From Nonomuraea sp. PA05 (GTDB taxonomy: Bacteria > Actinomycetota > Actinomycetes > Streptosporangiales > Streptosporangiaceae): DNA of 64,000 bases. The notes beneath the pieces were generated by a model. The model saw only the letters and a program-made list of their open reading frames with translations. It searched no databases and was not told the origin of the DNA. Below, one piece after another: positions 8,086 through 16,498 of this stretch. A program made the translations under genes and the position numbers. Numbering within the stretch: position 1 is the first letter of the stretch; each line of letters opens with the position of its first letter. The DNA lies in assembly GCF_008086045.1 (NCBI RefSeq), contig NZ_VSEY01000041.1, positions 1-64,000 on the forward strand, given 5' to 3'.

Positions 8086-9041
8086 CGACGCTCACGAAAG
8101 GGCCGGAGGCGCTTCAGCTTCCGGCCCCCGCGCCTGCCGCCGCACGCCGTGGCCGCTGGGTGACGATCGCCCTGTTCCTGCTGCCCGCGCTGGTGCTCTT
8201 CGTCATGCTGGTCGTGGCCCCGATGCTGGTGGCCCTGTACGCGAGCGTGTTCCGGTGGAACGGGTTCGGCGGCCTGCCCACCGACTTCATCGGGGTGGAC
8301 AACTTCACCCGGCTGTTCCGCAGCGAGATCTTCGCCCAGGACATGTGGCACCTGGCGGTGCTGGTGCTGCTGTCGATCTGCGTGCAGCTACCGTTCTCGC
8401 TGGCCATCGCGATGCTGCTGAACCAGCGCATGCGCGGGCGGGCGCTGTACCGGGTGCTGTTCTTCGCGCCGTACGTGCTGTCCGAGGTCATCACGGGCGT
8501 GCTGTTCTCGCTGATCCTCTCGCCCGGCTCGGGCATGGCGAACCAGGTCCTGTCGGTGTTCGGCTGGGAGTCGGAGTGGCTGGCGGACCCCGACACCGTG
8601 ATGATGTCGCTCTTCCTGGTCATGACCTGGAAGTACTTCGGCTTCCACATGATGATCTATCTCGCGGGACGGCAGAACATCCCGAACGAGCTCATCGAGG
8701 CGGCCCAGATCGACGGCGCCACGGCCTGGAAGACGTTCAGGCACGTCACGCTGCCGCTGCTCGGCCCGACGATCCGGATCAGCATCTTCCTGTCCGTCAT
8801 CTACACCATCCAGCTCTTCGACCTGGTCTGGATCCTGACGGGCGGCGGGCCCTCGCACTCCTCGGAGACGATGGCCGTCACCATGATGGACTGGGGCTTC
8901 AAGCGTTCCCAGGTCGGCTACGCCAGCGCGATCAGCGTCGTGATGTTCGCGCTCAGCCTCGTGTTCGCCCTCGTCTACCAGCGGTTCGTGATGCGCCGCG
9001 ACCTGGAGGGCGCGATGACCTCCCAGGGGGCCCGGCCATGA
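8082..9041 (+). CDS. Sugar ABC transporter permease (MalF-like)
   Basis: 319 residues with six predicted membrane helices, beginning VTIALFLLPALVLFVMLVVAPML. The cytoplasmic EAA loop is visible as EAAQIDGATAWKTFRHVTLPLLGPT, the docking site for the ATPase. The ATG at 8082 overlaps the stop of the binding-protein gene (ATGA), which indicates coupled translation. It forms a heterodimer with the next permease. Confidence 0.93.
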   Translation: MTTLTKGPEALQLPAPAPAAARRGRWVTIALFLLPALVLFVMLVVAPMLVALYASVFRWNGFGGLPTDFIGVDNFTRLFRSEIFAQDMWHLAVLVLLSICVQLPFSLAIAMLLNQRMRGRALYRVLFFAPYVLSEVITGVLFSLILSPGSGMANQVLSVFGWESEWLADPDTVMMSLFLVMTWKYFGFHMMIYLAGRQNIPNELIEAAQIDGATAWKTFRHVTLPLLGPTIRISIFLSVIYTIQLFDLVWILTGGGPSHSSETMAVTMMDWGFKRSQVGYASAISVVMFALSLVFALVYQRFVMRRDLEGAMTSQGARP

Positions 9042-9880
9042 ACCACAAGAAGCCGCTCAAGCGGCGCCGCAACACGCTGCCCCTGCACGTGATCGCGGTC
9101 ATCGTGGGCGTGTTCATGGTCGTCCCGGTCTTCTACGCGCTGCTCGGCGGGTTCAAGGACAACAGCGAGCTGTCGGAGAACCCGTTCGGGCTGCCGAACG
9201 AGTGGATCACCGCGAACTACACCGACGTGCTGGGCTCCGGCTCGTTCTGGCTGCAGGTGTGGAACAGCACGTTCATCGCCGTCGTGACCACCGTGGTGAC
9301 GATCGCGCTGTCGGCGCTGGCGGCGTTCGTGTTCGCGCGGTTCGCCTTCCGGGGCAGGGAGCTGTACTTCACGCTGTTCACCGCGGGGCTGATGTTCCCG
9401 TTCGCGGTGGCGATCCTGCCCATCTTCGTGATGCTGCGCACGCTGGGCCTGCTGGACAACCCGCTCGGCGTGATCCTCACGCAGGCCGCCTTCGGCCTGC
9501 CGCTGACGATCATCATCCTGCGCGGCTTCTTCCGCAGCATCCCGGGCGAGATCGAGGAGGCGGCCACGATCGACGGGTGCTCGCCGTTCGGGTTCTTCTG
9601 GCGGATCCTGCTGCCGATGGCCAGGCCCGCCATCGCCACCGTCTCGGTGCTGGCCATCGTGGGAAGCTGGAACAACTTCATGCTGCCCCTGGTGGTGTTC
9701 AGCGAGGAGACGAGCTGGACGCTGCCGCTCGGCATCCAGCAGTTCCAGGGCCAGTACGCCTCCGACACCGCCCGCATCCTGGCCTACCTCATCCTGGCCA
9801 TGGTCCCGGCGCTCGGGTTCTACGCCATAGCGGAACGTCACCTGGTCGGTGGGCTCACCGCGGGTGCGACGAAGGGGTGA
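9038..9880 (+). CDS. Sugar ABC transporter permease (MalG-like)
   Basis: 280 residues from the ATG at 9038, which overlaps the previous stop (ATGA). A longer upstream frame exists but is only a shadow of the MalF-like gene. Six helices are present, starting LHVIAVIVGVFMVVPVFYALLGGFK. The EAA loop is EEAATIDGCSPFGFFWRILLPMARPA, and the C-terminus is typical of MalG (LIAMVPALGFYAIAERHLVGGLTAGATKG-like). It partners the MalF-like permease. Confidence 0.92.
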   Translation: MNHKKPLKRRRNTLPLHVIAVIVGVFMVVPVFYALLGGFKDNSELSENPFGLPNEWITANYTDVLGSGSFWLQVWNSTFIAVVTTVVTIALSALAAFVFARFAFRGRELYFTLFTAGLMFPFAVAILPIFVMLRTLGLLDNPLGVILTQAAFGLPLTIIILRGFFRSIPGEIEEAATIDGCSPFGFFWRILLPMARPAIATVSVLAIVGSWNNFMLPLVVFSEETSWTLPLGIQQFQGQYASDTARILAYLILAMVPALGFYAIAERHLVGGLTAGATKG

Positions 9881-9884
9881 CTCC

Positions 9885-11252
9885 ATGCTGCACGTGTCCG
9901 GAACCCATCTCGTGACGGACGACGACACGCCGGTACGGCTTCGGGGGGTGGGTCTCGGGGGCTGGATGAACATGGAGAACTTCATCACCGGCTACCCGGC
10001 CAACGAGAGCTCCATGCGGTACGCGGTGCGTTCCGTGCTCGGCGACGACCGGGCCGAGCTGTTCTTCGACCGGCTGCTGACCTCGTTCTTCACCGAGCGG
10101 GACGCCGCCCTGCTGGCCGGGCTGGGCATGAACTGCGTGCGCATCCCGGTGAACTACCACCACTGGGAGTCCGACGACCGGCCCTTGGAGATCGACCAGC
10201 GCGGCTTCCGCCACCTGAACCGCGTGATCGACCTGCTGGGCGAGCACGGCGTCTACAGCGTGATCGACCTGCACGCGCTGCCGGGCGCGCAGAACCAGCA
10301 CTGGCACTCCGACAACCCCACGCACGTGGCGGCGTTCTGGCAGCACCGGCACTTCCAGGACCGGGCGATCCGCCTGTGGGAGGTGATCGCCGACCACTAC
10401 CGCGACCATCCCTGGGTGGCGGGCTACAACCCGGTCAACGAGCCCGGCGACGTGACGGGCAAGGTGATCGGCCCGTTCTACGACCGGCTGGTGAAGGCGG
10501 TCAGGGCCGCCGACCCGCGGCACGTCCTGTTCCTGGACGGCAACACCTACTCCACCGATTTCTCGATATTTCGGGAAGTGTATGAGAACACCGTCTTTGT
10601 CATGCACGACTACGCGCTGGCCGGGTTCGCCCACGGCGGCCCCTACCCGGGCTACACCCGCGGTGAGTGGTGCGACCGGGCCGAGCTGGAGCGCACGTTC
10701 GCCAGGCGCTCCCGCTTCCAGCGCGAGACGGGCACGCCGCTGTGGGTGGGCGAGTTCGGCCCCGTCTACACCGGCGACCCGGCCGTGGACCGGCAGCGCC
10801 TCCAGATCCTGAGCGACCAGCTCGCGATCTACGACGAGCAGGACGCGGGCTGGTCGCTGTGGACGTACAAGGACGTGGGGTTGCAGGGCCTGGTGCACGC
10901 GGCCGGGCCGTACCTGGACCGGTTCGGCGGCTTCATCGCCAGGAAGCGGCGGCTCGGCGTGGACCGCTGGGGCTCGACGATGGAGGAGTCGGCGGACGTG
11001 CTGGCCCCGCTGCACGCGCTGGTGGAGACGGAGTTCCCCGGCTGGGAGCCGTACCCGTGGGGCGCGCGTTACCAGGCCGACGACCTGATCAGGCACATCC
11101 TGCTGGCGCAGGCGATGCTGCCCGAGTACGCCGGGTTGTTCAGGGGCCTCGGCGACGACGAGCTGCTCGCGCTGGCCGACTCGTTCCTGCTGGAGCGGTG
11201 CGTACGCCGGGAGCCGCTGCTCGACCTGCTGGCCGGCAACCTCAAGGAGTGA
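9885..11252 (+). CDS. Cytoplasmic glycoside hydrolase, family 5-like
   Basis: 455 residues from the ATG at 9885, 4 bp after the permease stop; an earlier start at 9849 would lie inside the permease gene. The fold is a GH5 TIM barrel: GVGLGGWMNMENF, LGMNCVRIPVNYHHW, VYSVIDLHALPGAQNQ. The acid/base is Glu186 in YNPVNEP and the nucleophile is Glu290 in WVGEFGP. There is no signal peptide, so it acts inside the cell on the glycan fragment brought in by the adjacent importer. The LacI-type repressor probably senses the resulting sugar. The exact linkage (beta-glucan, mannan or other) cannot be told from sequence. Confidence 0.88.
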   Translation: MLHVSGTHLVTDDDTPVRLRGVGLGGWMNMENFITGYPANESSMRYAVRSVLGDDRAELFFDRLLTSFFTERDAALLAGLGMNCVRIPVNYHHWESDDRPLEIDQRGFRHLNRVIDLLGEHGVYSVIDLHALPGAQNQHWHSDNPTHVAAFWQHRHFQDRAIRLWEVIADHYRDHPWVAGYNPVNEPGDVTGKVIGPFYDRLVKAVRAADPRHVLFLDGNTYSTDFSIFREVYENTVFVMHDYALAGFAHGGPYPGYTRGEWCDRAELERTFARRSRFQRETGTPLWVGEFGPVYTGDPAVDRQRLQILSDQLAIYDEQDAGWSLWTYKDVGLQGLVHAAGPYLDRFGGFIARKRRLGVDRWGSTMEESADVLAPLHALVETEFPGWEPYPWGARYQADDLIRHILLAQAMLPEYAGLFRGLGDDELLALADSFLLERCVRREPLLDLLAGNLKE

Positions 11253-11261
11253 CAGTCCCGT

Positions 11262-11287
11262 CCCGGGAGCTTGCCCGGGGTTGTTTT
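11262..11287 (+). terminator. Rho-independent terminator after GH5 gene
   Basis: A stem CCCGGG-agcttg-CCCGGG (11262-11279) is followed by GTTGTTTT. It lies 10 bp after the GH5 stop codon and separates the sugar operon from the iron operon. Confidence 0.7.
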
Positions 11288-11293
11288 GCCTGC

Positions 11294-11318
11294 CCTAATT
11301 TAGGTGAGCCTCCCCTAG
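11294..11318 (+). promoter_or_regulatory. Iron box (DtxR/IdeR-type) upstream of efeUOB
   Basis: TTAGGTGAGCCTCCCCTAG at 11300-11318 matches 14 of 19 positions of the IdeR/DmdR consensus TTAGGTTAGGCTAACCTAA. It overlaps a perfect CCTAA-T-TTAGG repeat at 11294-11304. A further GGTTAGG half-site follows. It sits 20 bp upstream of the efeU start, so iron-loaded repressor would block the operon. Confidence 0.65.
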
Positions 11319-11338
11319 GTTAGGGCGGTGGACAGCCG

Positions 11339-12157
11339 ATGTTCGCCAGTTACCTCATCGGGCTACGCGAAGGGCTGGAGGCGACGCTCGTCGTCTCCGT
11401 CCTCGTCGCCTTCCTCGTCAAGAGCGAGCGTACGGACAGGCTCCCCCACGTCTGGGCCGGGATCGGCGCGGCCGTCGCGCTGTCGGTGGCGTTCGGGGCG
11501 CTGCTGACCTTCACCGCCGCCCGGCTGGACTACACGCGGCAGGAGCTGTTCGAGGCGATCACCTCGCTGCTCGCGGTCGGCTTCGTCACGTGGATGATCT
11601 TCTGGATGCGGCGGGCGGCCCGCGCGCTCTCCAAGGAGCTGCGCGGCAGGCTCGCCGGCGCCCTGGAGGTCGGCTCGATCGCGGTGGCCGTGATGGCGTT
11701 CCTGGCCGTCGCGCGCGAGGGGCTGGAGACGGCGCTGCTGTTCTTCGCCTCCGTGCAGGGCGCCACCGCCACCGCGCAGCCGCTGATCGGCATCTGCCTC
11801 GGCCTGCTCACCGCCGTGCTCATCGGGTGGGGCCTGTACCGCAGCGCCGTGCGGATCAACCTGACGAAGTTCTTCACCTGGACGGGGGTGCTGCTGATCC
11901 TGGTGGCGGCGGGCATCCTCAAGTACGCCGTGCACGACTTCCAGGAGGCCGGCGTGCTGCCCGGCCTGAACGCGCGCGCCTTCGACCTCAGCGCGGCCCT
12001 GCCCGCCGACTCCTGGTACGGCACCGTGCTGTCCGGGATGTTCAACCTCACCCCGCAGCCCAGCGTGGCCGAGGTCGTGGTGTGGGCCGCGTACCTCGTC
12101 CCCGCGCTCGTCCTCTTCCTGCGCCCCCAGCGGGTCTCCGCGCCCGCCGCGGCCTGA
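11339..12157 (+). CDS. efeU: Ferrous iron permease EfeU (FTR1 family)
   Basis: 272 residues and about seven membrane helices. The two FTR1 iron-binding motifs are present: REGLE at residues 10-14 (LIGLREGLEATLVVS) and REGLE at 126-130 (VAREGLETALLFF). The Glu residues carry iron through the membrane. It is first in efeUOB, behind an iron box, and 12 bp separate it from efeO. The C-terminal helix LVPALVLFLRPQ is typical. Confidence 0.95.
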   Translation: MFASYLIGLREGLEATLVVSVLVAFLVKSERTDRLPHVWAGIGAAVALSVAFGALLTFTAARLDYTRQELFEAITSLLAVGFVTWMIFWMRRAARALSKELRGRLAGALEVGSIAVAVMAFLAVAREGLETALLFFASVQGATATAQPLIGICLGLLTAVLIGWGLYRSAVRINLTKFFTWTGVLLILVAAGILKYAVHDFQEAGVLPGLNARAFDLSAALPADSWYGTVLSGMFNLTPQPSVAEVVVWAAYLVPALVLFLRPQRVSAPAAA

Positions 12158-12169
12158 ACGGGAGCCGCC

Positions 12170-13282
12170 ATGCGTCCCATCACCGTCCTCCTGCCGGCCC
12201 TCGCGGTGCTGACCGCCTGCGGCTCGAACGCCCCCGCCCCCGCCTCTGGCCCCGGCAAGGTGGCCGTGGCCGCGAGCGACACCGAGTGCAAGGTGGCGGC
12301 GTCCGAGGTGGCGGCGGGCACCACCACGTTCGCGATCACCAACGGCGGCACCAAGGTCACCGAGTTTTACGTGTACGCGCCGGGCGACCGGGTGATGGCC
12401 GAGGTCGAGAACATCGTGCCGGGGCTGACCAGGGAGCTCATCGCCGAGCTGCCCGCCGGCACGTACGAGACCGCCTGCAAGCCCGGCATGGTCGGCAAGG
12501 GCATCCGCAACGCGCTCAAGGTCACCGGCGAGCACCGGCCGCTCAACGCCGACGCCAAGCTCGCCCAGGCCACGAAGAGCTATCAGCGCTACGTGAAGTC
12601 GCAGACCGACACGCTGCTGGTCAAGACGCAGGAGTTCGTGGACGCGGTCAAGGCGGGCGACATCGCCAAGGGCAAGGAGCTGTACCCGATCTCGCGGACG
12701 TACTGGGAGCGCATCGAGCCGGTCGCCGAGATCTTCGGCGACCTCGACCCGGCCATCGACGGCCGCGAGGCCGACCTGGCGGAGGGCGAGGAGTGGACCG
12801 GCTTCCACCGCATCGAGAAGGACCTGTGGATCCACAAGGACGTCAGCGACAGCGGCCCCGTGGCCGACAAGCTGATCACGGACGTCAAGACCATCGTGGC
12901 CAAGGCCAACGCCACCGAGCTGACCCCGCTGAACCTGGCCAACGGCGCCAAGGAGCTGCTGGACGAGGTCGCCACCGGCAAGATCACCGGTGAGGAGGAC
13001 ATCTGGTCGCACACCGACCTGTGGGACTTCGACGCCAACCTCGAAGGCTCCAAGGCGGCCGTGCAGGCGCTCCGGCCGGTGCTGGAGGAGCGGGCGCCCG
13101 ACCTGGTCAGGACGCTGGACGAGAAGTTCGCGGCGGCAGAGCAGGCGCTGGCCGTGCACCAGGAGGGCGACGGCTGGCGGCTGCACGACGAGCTGTCCGA
13201 GGCCGAGCTGAGGACGCTCTCCGACGCGATCAACGCACTGGGCGAGCCGATCAGCCAGATCGCCCCGATCGTGGCGAAGTAA
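12170..13282 (+). CDS. efeO: Iron uptake lipoprotein EfeO (Cup and M75 imelysin domains)
   Basis: 370 residues. The lipoprotein signal ends at Cys17 (LLPALAVLTAC). A cupredoxin-like Cup domain occupies about residues 35-125 (KVAASEVAAGTTTFAITNGGTKVTEFYVY), and the M75 imelysin-like domain runs from about 135 to the end. The metal-binding HxxE motif is His213-Arg-Ile-Glu216 (GFHRIEKDLW). EfeO is thought to hold iron at the membrane and pass it to EfeU. It is followed 11 bp later by efeB. Confidence 0.95.
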   Translation: MRPITVLLPALAVLTACGSNAPAPASGPGKVAVAASDTECKVAASEVAAGTTTFAITNGGTKVTEFYVYAPGDRVMAEVENIVPGLTRELIAELPAGTYETACKPGMVGKGIRNALKVTGEHRPLNADAKLAQATKSYQRYVKSQTDTLLVKTQEFVDAVKAGDIAKGKELYPISRTYWERIEPVAEIFGDLDPAIDGREADLAEGEEWTGFHRIEKDLWIHKDVSDSGPVADKLITDVKTIVAKANATELTPLNLANGAKELLDEVATGKITGEEDIWSHTDLWDFDANLEGSKAAVQALRPVLEERAPDLVRTLDEKFAAAEQALAVHQEGDGWRLHDELSEAELRTLSDAINALGEPISQIAPIVAK

Positions 13283-13293
13283 GGGGATCTGTC

Positions 13294-14541
13294 ATGGTCA
13301 GCAGGAGGAAGCTGCTCGGTTTCGGCGCGGCAGGGGCCGCCGCGCTGGGCGCCGGCGCGGTGGTCGCGCGATCGATGCTGGACGAGCCGCCACGGGCGCG
13401 GGCCGCCTCCGCGTCCGACCCGGTCCCCTTCTACGGCGAGCACCAGGCGGGCATCGTCACGCCCGCCCAGGACCGGCTGCACTTCACGGCCTTCGACGTC
13501 ATCACGGACAAGCGGGCCGAGCTGGTGGAGCTGCTGCAGGAGTGGACGGCCGCGGCGGCGCGGCTGACACAGGGCAAGGAGGCCGGCTCGTACGGCGCGG
13601 TGGGCGGCGCCCCCGAGGCCGCGCCCGACGACACCGGCGAGGCGCTCGGCCTGCCCGCCTCCGGGCTGACGCTGACGATCGGGTTCGGGGCGTCGCTCTT
13701 CGACGAGCGCTTCGGGCTGGCGGGCAGGCTTCCCGCCCAGCTCGCCGCGCTGCCCAGGTTCCCCGGCGAGCGGCTCGACCCGGCCATCTCCGGCGGCGAC
13801 CTGTGCGTGCAGGCGTGCGCCCACGATCCCCAGGTCGCCGTGCACGCCGTCCGCAACCTGGCCAGGATCGGCTTCGGGCGGGTCGCCGTACGGTGGTCGC
13901 AGCTCGGCTTCGGCCGCACCTCCTCCACCTCGCGTGAGCAGGTCACCCCGCGCAACCTCATGGGCTTCAAGGATGGCACCAACAACCTCAAGCTGGAGGA
14001 CTCGGCGCTGCTGCGCGAGCAGCTCTGGGCGGCGGAGGGGGACGGCAGTCCGTGGATGGCCGGCGGCGCGTATCTGGTCACCAGGAAGATCCGCATGATG
14101 ATCGAGACCTGGGACCGCACGTCGCTCGCCGAGCAGGAGCAGATCATCGGCAGGAACAAGGGCGAGGGCGCGCCGCTGGGCCGCGCGGCCGAGTTCGACG
14201 AGCTGGACTTCGCGGCCAGGGGGCCGGACGGGCAGCCGCGCATCGGCGAGGTCGCGCACGTGCGGCTGGCGCATCCGAGCTTCCACGGCCAGGCACGGCT
14301 GCTGCGGCGCGGCTACAACTTCGTGGACGGCTCCGACGGGCTCGGCCGCCTGGACGCGGGGCTGTTCTTCATCGCCTACCAGCGCGATCCACGCAGGCAG
14401 TTCGTGCCGATCCAGCTCAGCCTGGCGCGCGCCGACGTGCTGAACGAGTACATCAGGCACGTCTCCAGCGGCCTGTTCGCCTGCCCGCCGGGGGTGCGGG
14501 ACGCGAGCGACCACTGGGGGCGCCGACTTTTCGCGGCATAG
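13294..14541 (+). CDS. efeB: Tat-exported DyP-type peroxidase EfeB
   Basis: 415 residues from the ATG at 13294, with GGGGA upstream; the longer upstream frame is a shadow of efeO. The N-terminus MVSRRKLLGFGAAGAAALGAGAVVA is a twin-arginine signal. The DyP heme-peroxidase fold is shown by NLMGFKDGTNN (the GxxDG motif), RKIRMMIETWDR, VRLAHPS with the proximal His region, and GLFFIAYQRDPRRQF. EfeB oxidises Fe2+ or releases heme iron outside the membrane and hands it to EfeO/EfeU. Confidence 0.94.
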   Translation: MVSRRKLLGFGAAGAAALGAGAVVARSMLDEPPRARAASASDPVPFYGEHQAGIVTPAQDRLHFTAFDVITDKRAELVELLQEWTAAAARLTQGKEAGSYGAVGGAPEAAPDDTGEALGLPASGLTLTIGFGASLFDERFGLAGRLPAQLAALPRFPGERLDPAISGGDLCVQACAHDPQVAVHAVRNLARIGFGRVAVRWSQLGFGRTSSTSREQVTPRNLMGFKDGTNNLKLEDSALLREQLWAAEGDGSPWMAGGAYLVTRKIRMMIETWDRTSLAEQEQIIGRNKGEGAPLGRAAEFDELDFAARGPDGQPRIGEVAHVRLAHPSFHGQARLLRRGYNFVDGSDGLGRLDAGLFFIAYQRDPRRQFVPIQLSLARADVLNEYIRHVSSGLFACPPGVRDASDHWGRRLFAA

Positions 14542-14608
14542 ATCCAGAAATGTCGGGTGGATCTGGTAGGACAGGAGCCTCCGGCCCCCCGAACCCCTAG
14601 GACCACCC

Positions 14609-15559
14609 GTGATCTTCGACATACAGCCCACGAACAGCGAGGACTACCTCCAGACCTACGCCGGGCTGCCCGTGGCGTCCACGCCCCTCGACGAGGAGGA
14701 GCCCCCGCCCGACGCCGGAGCGGTCGCATGGCGCCTGAGCGCCAACGAAGGGGACGACTTCGAGGAGATCTCCGAAAGTTTCGACTGGTTCTTCGACAAT
14801 GTCGACACGGAGAAGGTCAAGGCCATCGTCGTCGGCGAGTGGGAGGACTGTTACGACACCGACAGCGCCCCCATCCTCGCCCGCCTGGCCGAGCACGCCG
14901 ACCGGCTGCCCGAGCTGCGCTCGCTGTTCCTCGGCGCGATGACCTGGGAGCAGTCGGAGATCTCCTGGATCCAGCAGTGCGACGTCACGCCGCTGCTGCA
15001 GGCCTACCCGAAGCTGGAACGGCTGGAGGTGCGCGGCGGGTCGGGCCTGGCGTTCCCGCCGGTGCGGCACGACGCGCTGCGCGTGCTCAGGTTCGAGACC
15101 GGCGGTCTGCCCGGCGAGGTCGCCCGCGGCGTCGGCCGCAGCGACCTGCCCGCGCTGGAGCACCTGGAGCTGTGGTTCGGCGTCGAGGACTACGGCGGCG
15201 ACTCGGCCGTCAACGACTGCGCCGACCTCCTGAGCGGCGACCGGCTGCCCGCCCTGCGCTACCTGGGGCTGCAGAACTGCCCGTTCGCCGACGAACTCGC
15301 CGCCGCCGTGGCCGCCGCGCCCGTCGTCGCCCGGCTGGAGGCGCTCAGCCTGTCGATGGGCTCGATCGGCGACGAGGGCGCCGAGGCGCTGCTCAGCGGC
15401 CAGCCGCTGACCCACCTGCGCCGGCTCGACCTGCACCACCACTACCTGAGCGAGGCGATGGCCGAGCGCCTGCGCGCCGCGCTGCCCGGCGTGGACGTGC
15501 GGCTCGACGACCGGCGCAGCCGCGAGGAGGACTGGCGCTACGTCACGGTGAGCGAATGA
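14609..15559 (+). CDS. STM4015-family leucine-rich-repeat protein, copy 1
   Basis: 316 residues from a GTG at 14609. There is no signal peptide, so it is cytoplasmic. The N-terminus has the AGLPV block seen in this family (TYAGLPVASTPLDE). About seven degenerate leucine-rich repeats follow, such as LPELRSLFLGAM, YPKLERLEVRG, LPALEHLELWFG, LPALRYLGLQN, VARLEALSLSMG and LTHLRRLDLHHHYLS. The protein ends with WRYVTVSE, shared by all three copies. The family is named after a Salmonella locus and has no assigned function that I know of. The next gene starts inside its stop codon. It may be the substrate or scaffold for the radical SAM enzymes downstream (inference). Confidence 0.82.
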   Translation: MIFDIQPTNSEDYLQTYAGLPVASTPLDEEEPPPDAGAVAWRLSANEGDDFEEISESFDWFFDNVDTEKVKAIVVGEWEDCYDTDSAPILARLAEHADRLPELRSLFLGAMTWEQSEISWIQQCDVTPLLQAYPKLERLEVRGGSGLAFPPVRHDALRVLRFETGGLPGEVARGVGRSDLPALEHLELWFGVEDYGGDSAVNDCADLLSGDRLPALRYLGLQNCPFADELAAAVAAAPVVARLEALSLSMGSIGDEGAEALLSGQPLTHLRRLDLHHHYLSEAMAERLRAALPGVDVRLDDRRSREEDWRYVTVSE

Positions 15560-16497
15560 CCGCCACCGACCCCGGGCTCACCTTCCTGGCCGAGCCCGAC
15601 CTCTACAACGACGATCAATGGGCCGGCCGCACGGTCATGCCGTTCCAGCCGTCCGTCGAGTCGCTGACCGACCAAGCCGCCTGGCTGGTGCAAGACGCGG
15701 CCGAGACCGGCGACGAAAGCGGGACGTTGCTGCCCGGCTACCTCGACGAGCTGCTGGACCACCTGGACCCGGCCCGCATCCAGGCCCTTGCCGTCACCGG
15801 CTACGGCGCGGCCGACGCGCCGCGGGTGCTCGCCGAGTACGCCGACCGGCTGCCCGCGCTGCGCTCGGTCTTCCTCGGCCACGTCTCCCCCGAGCAGTGG
15901 GAGATCTCCTGGATCCGGCACGGCGACCTCACGCCGCTGCTGGAGGCGTATCCGAAGCTGGAGCGCCTGGAGGTGCGCGGGTCCGACGGGCTGACCATGC
16001 GGCCCGTCACCCACGACCACCTCAAGGTGCTGCGCTTCGAGAGCGGCGGCCTGCCCGGCGTCGTGGTGCGGGCGGTGAGCGCGAGCACGTTCCCCGCATT
16101 GGAGCACCTGGAGCTGTGGCTCGGCACCGAGGCCTACTACGGCGACAACACGATCGGGGACCTCCACGGCATCCTGTCCGGCATCCGCCTGCCCGCGCTG
16201 AAGCGGCTCGGCCTGCGCAACAGCGAACAGCAGAACGAGGTGGCCGCCGCCGTGGCCGCCGCGCCCGTGGTGGCCGGGCTCGAAGAGCTCAGCCTGGGGC
16301 TGGGCGTGCTCATGGACGAAGGCGCCGAGGCGCTGCTCAGCGGCCAGCCGCTGACCCACCTGCGCGTGTTCGACCTGCACCACCACTACGTGAGCGAGGC
16401 CATGGAGACCCGCCTGCGGGCGGCGCTGCCCGGCGTCACCCTCGACCTGACCCGGCCGCGCTTCAGCGGCGGGCCCTACCTCGCGATCTCGGAGTGA
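15556..16497 (+). CDS. STM4015-family leucine-rich-repeat protein, copy 2
   Basis: 313 residues from the ATG at 15556, which overlaps the previous stop (ATGA). It has the same repeat plan as copy 1: ITGYGAADAPRV-like N-domain, LPALRSVFLGHV, YPKLERLEVRGS, FPALEHLELWLG, LPALKRLGLRN, VAGLEELSLGLG, LTHLRVFDLHHHYVS. The tail is GPYLAISE. The clear AGLPV block of copies 1 and 3 is altered here (QWAGRTVMPF). An 80-bp stretch starting at 15901 is identical to copy 3 except for one base, so these two copies were duplicated recently or are homogenised by gene conversion. Confidence 0.82.
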   Translation: MTATDPGLTFLAEPDLYNDDQWAGRTVMPFQPSVESLTDQAAWLVQDAAETGDESGTLLPGYLDELLDHLDPARIQALAVTGYGAADAPRVLAEYADRLPALRSVFLGHVSPEQWEISWIRHGDLTPLLEAYPKLERLEVRGSDGLTMRPVTHDHLKVLRFESGGLPGVVVRAVSASTFPALEHLELWLGTEAYYGDNTIGDLHGILSGIRLPALKRLGLRNSEQQNEVAAAVAAAPVVAGLEELSLGLGVLMDEGAEALLSGQPLTHLRVFDLHHHYVSEAMETRLRAALPGVTLDLTRPRFSGGPYLAISE

Positions 16498-16498
16498 C

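Noticed and set aside
12589..14631. A 680-codon minus-strand frame opposite efeO and efeB
   Set aside because: Both efe genes have clear catalytic motifs, a lipobox and a Tat signal. The antisense translation has none.
14772..14784. A CCGAAAGTTTCGA sequence inside LRR gene 1, like the operator at 6668
   Set aside because: It lies inside a coding region 160 bp from the start, and the codons fit the protein. A 13-bp match can occur by chance or selection on the protein. I do not call it an operator.
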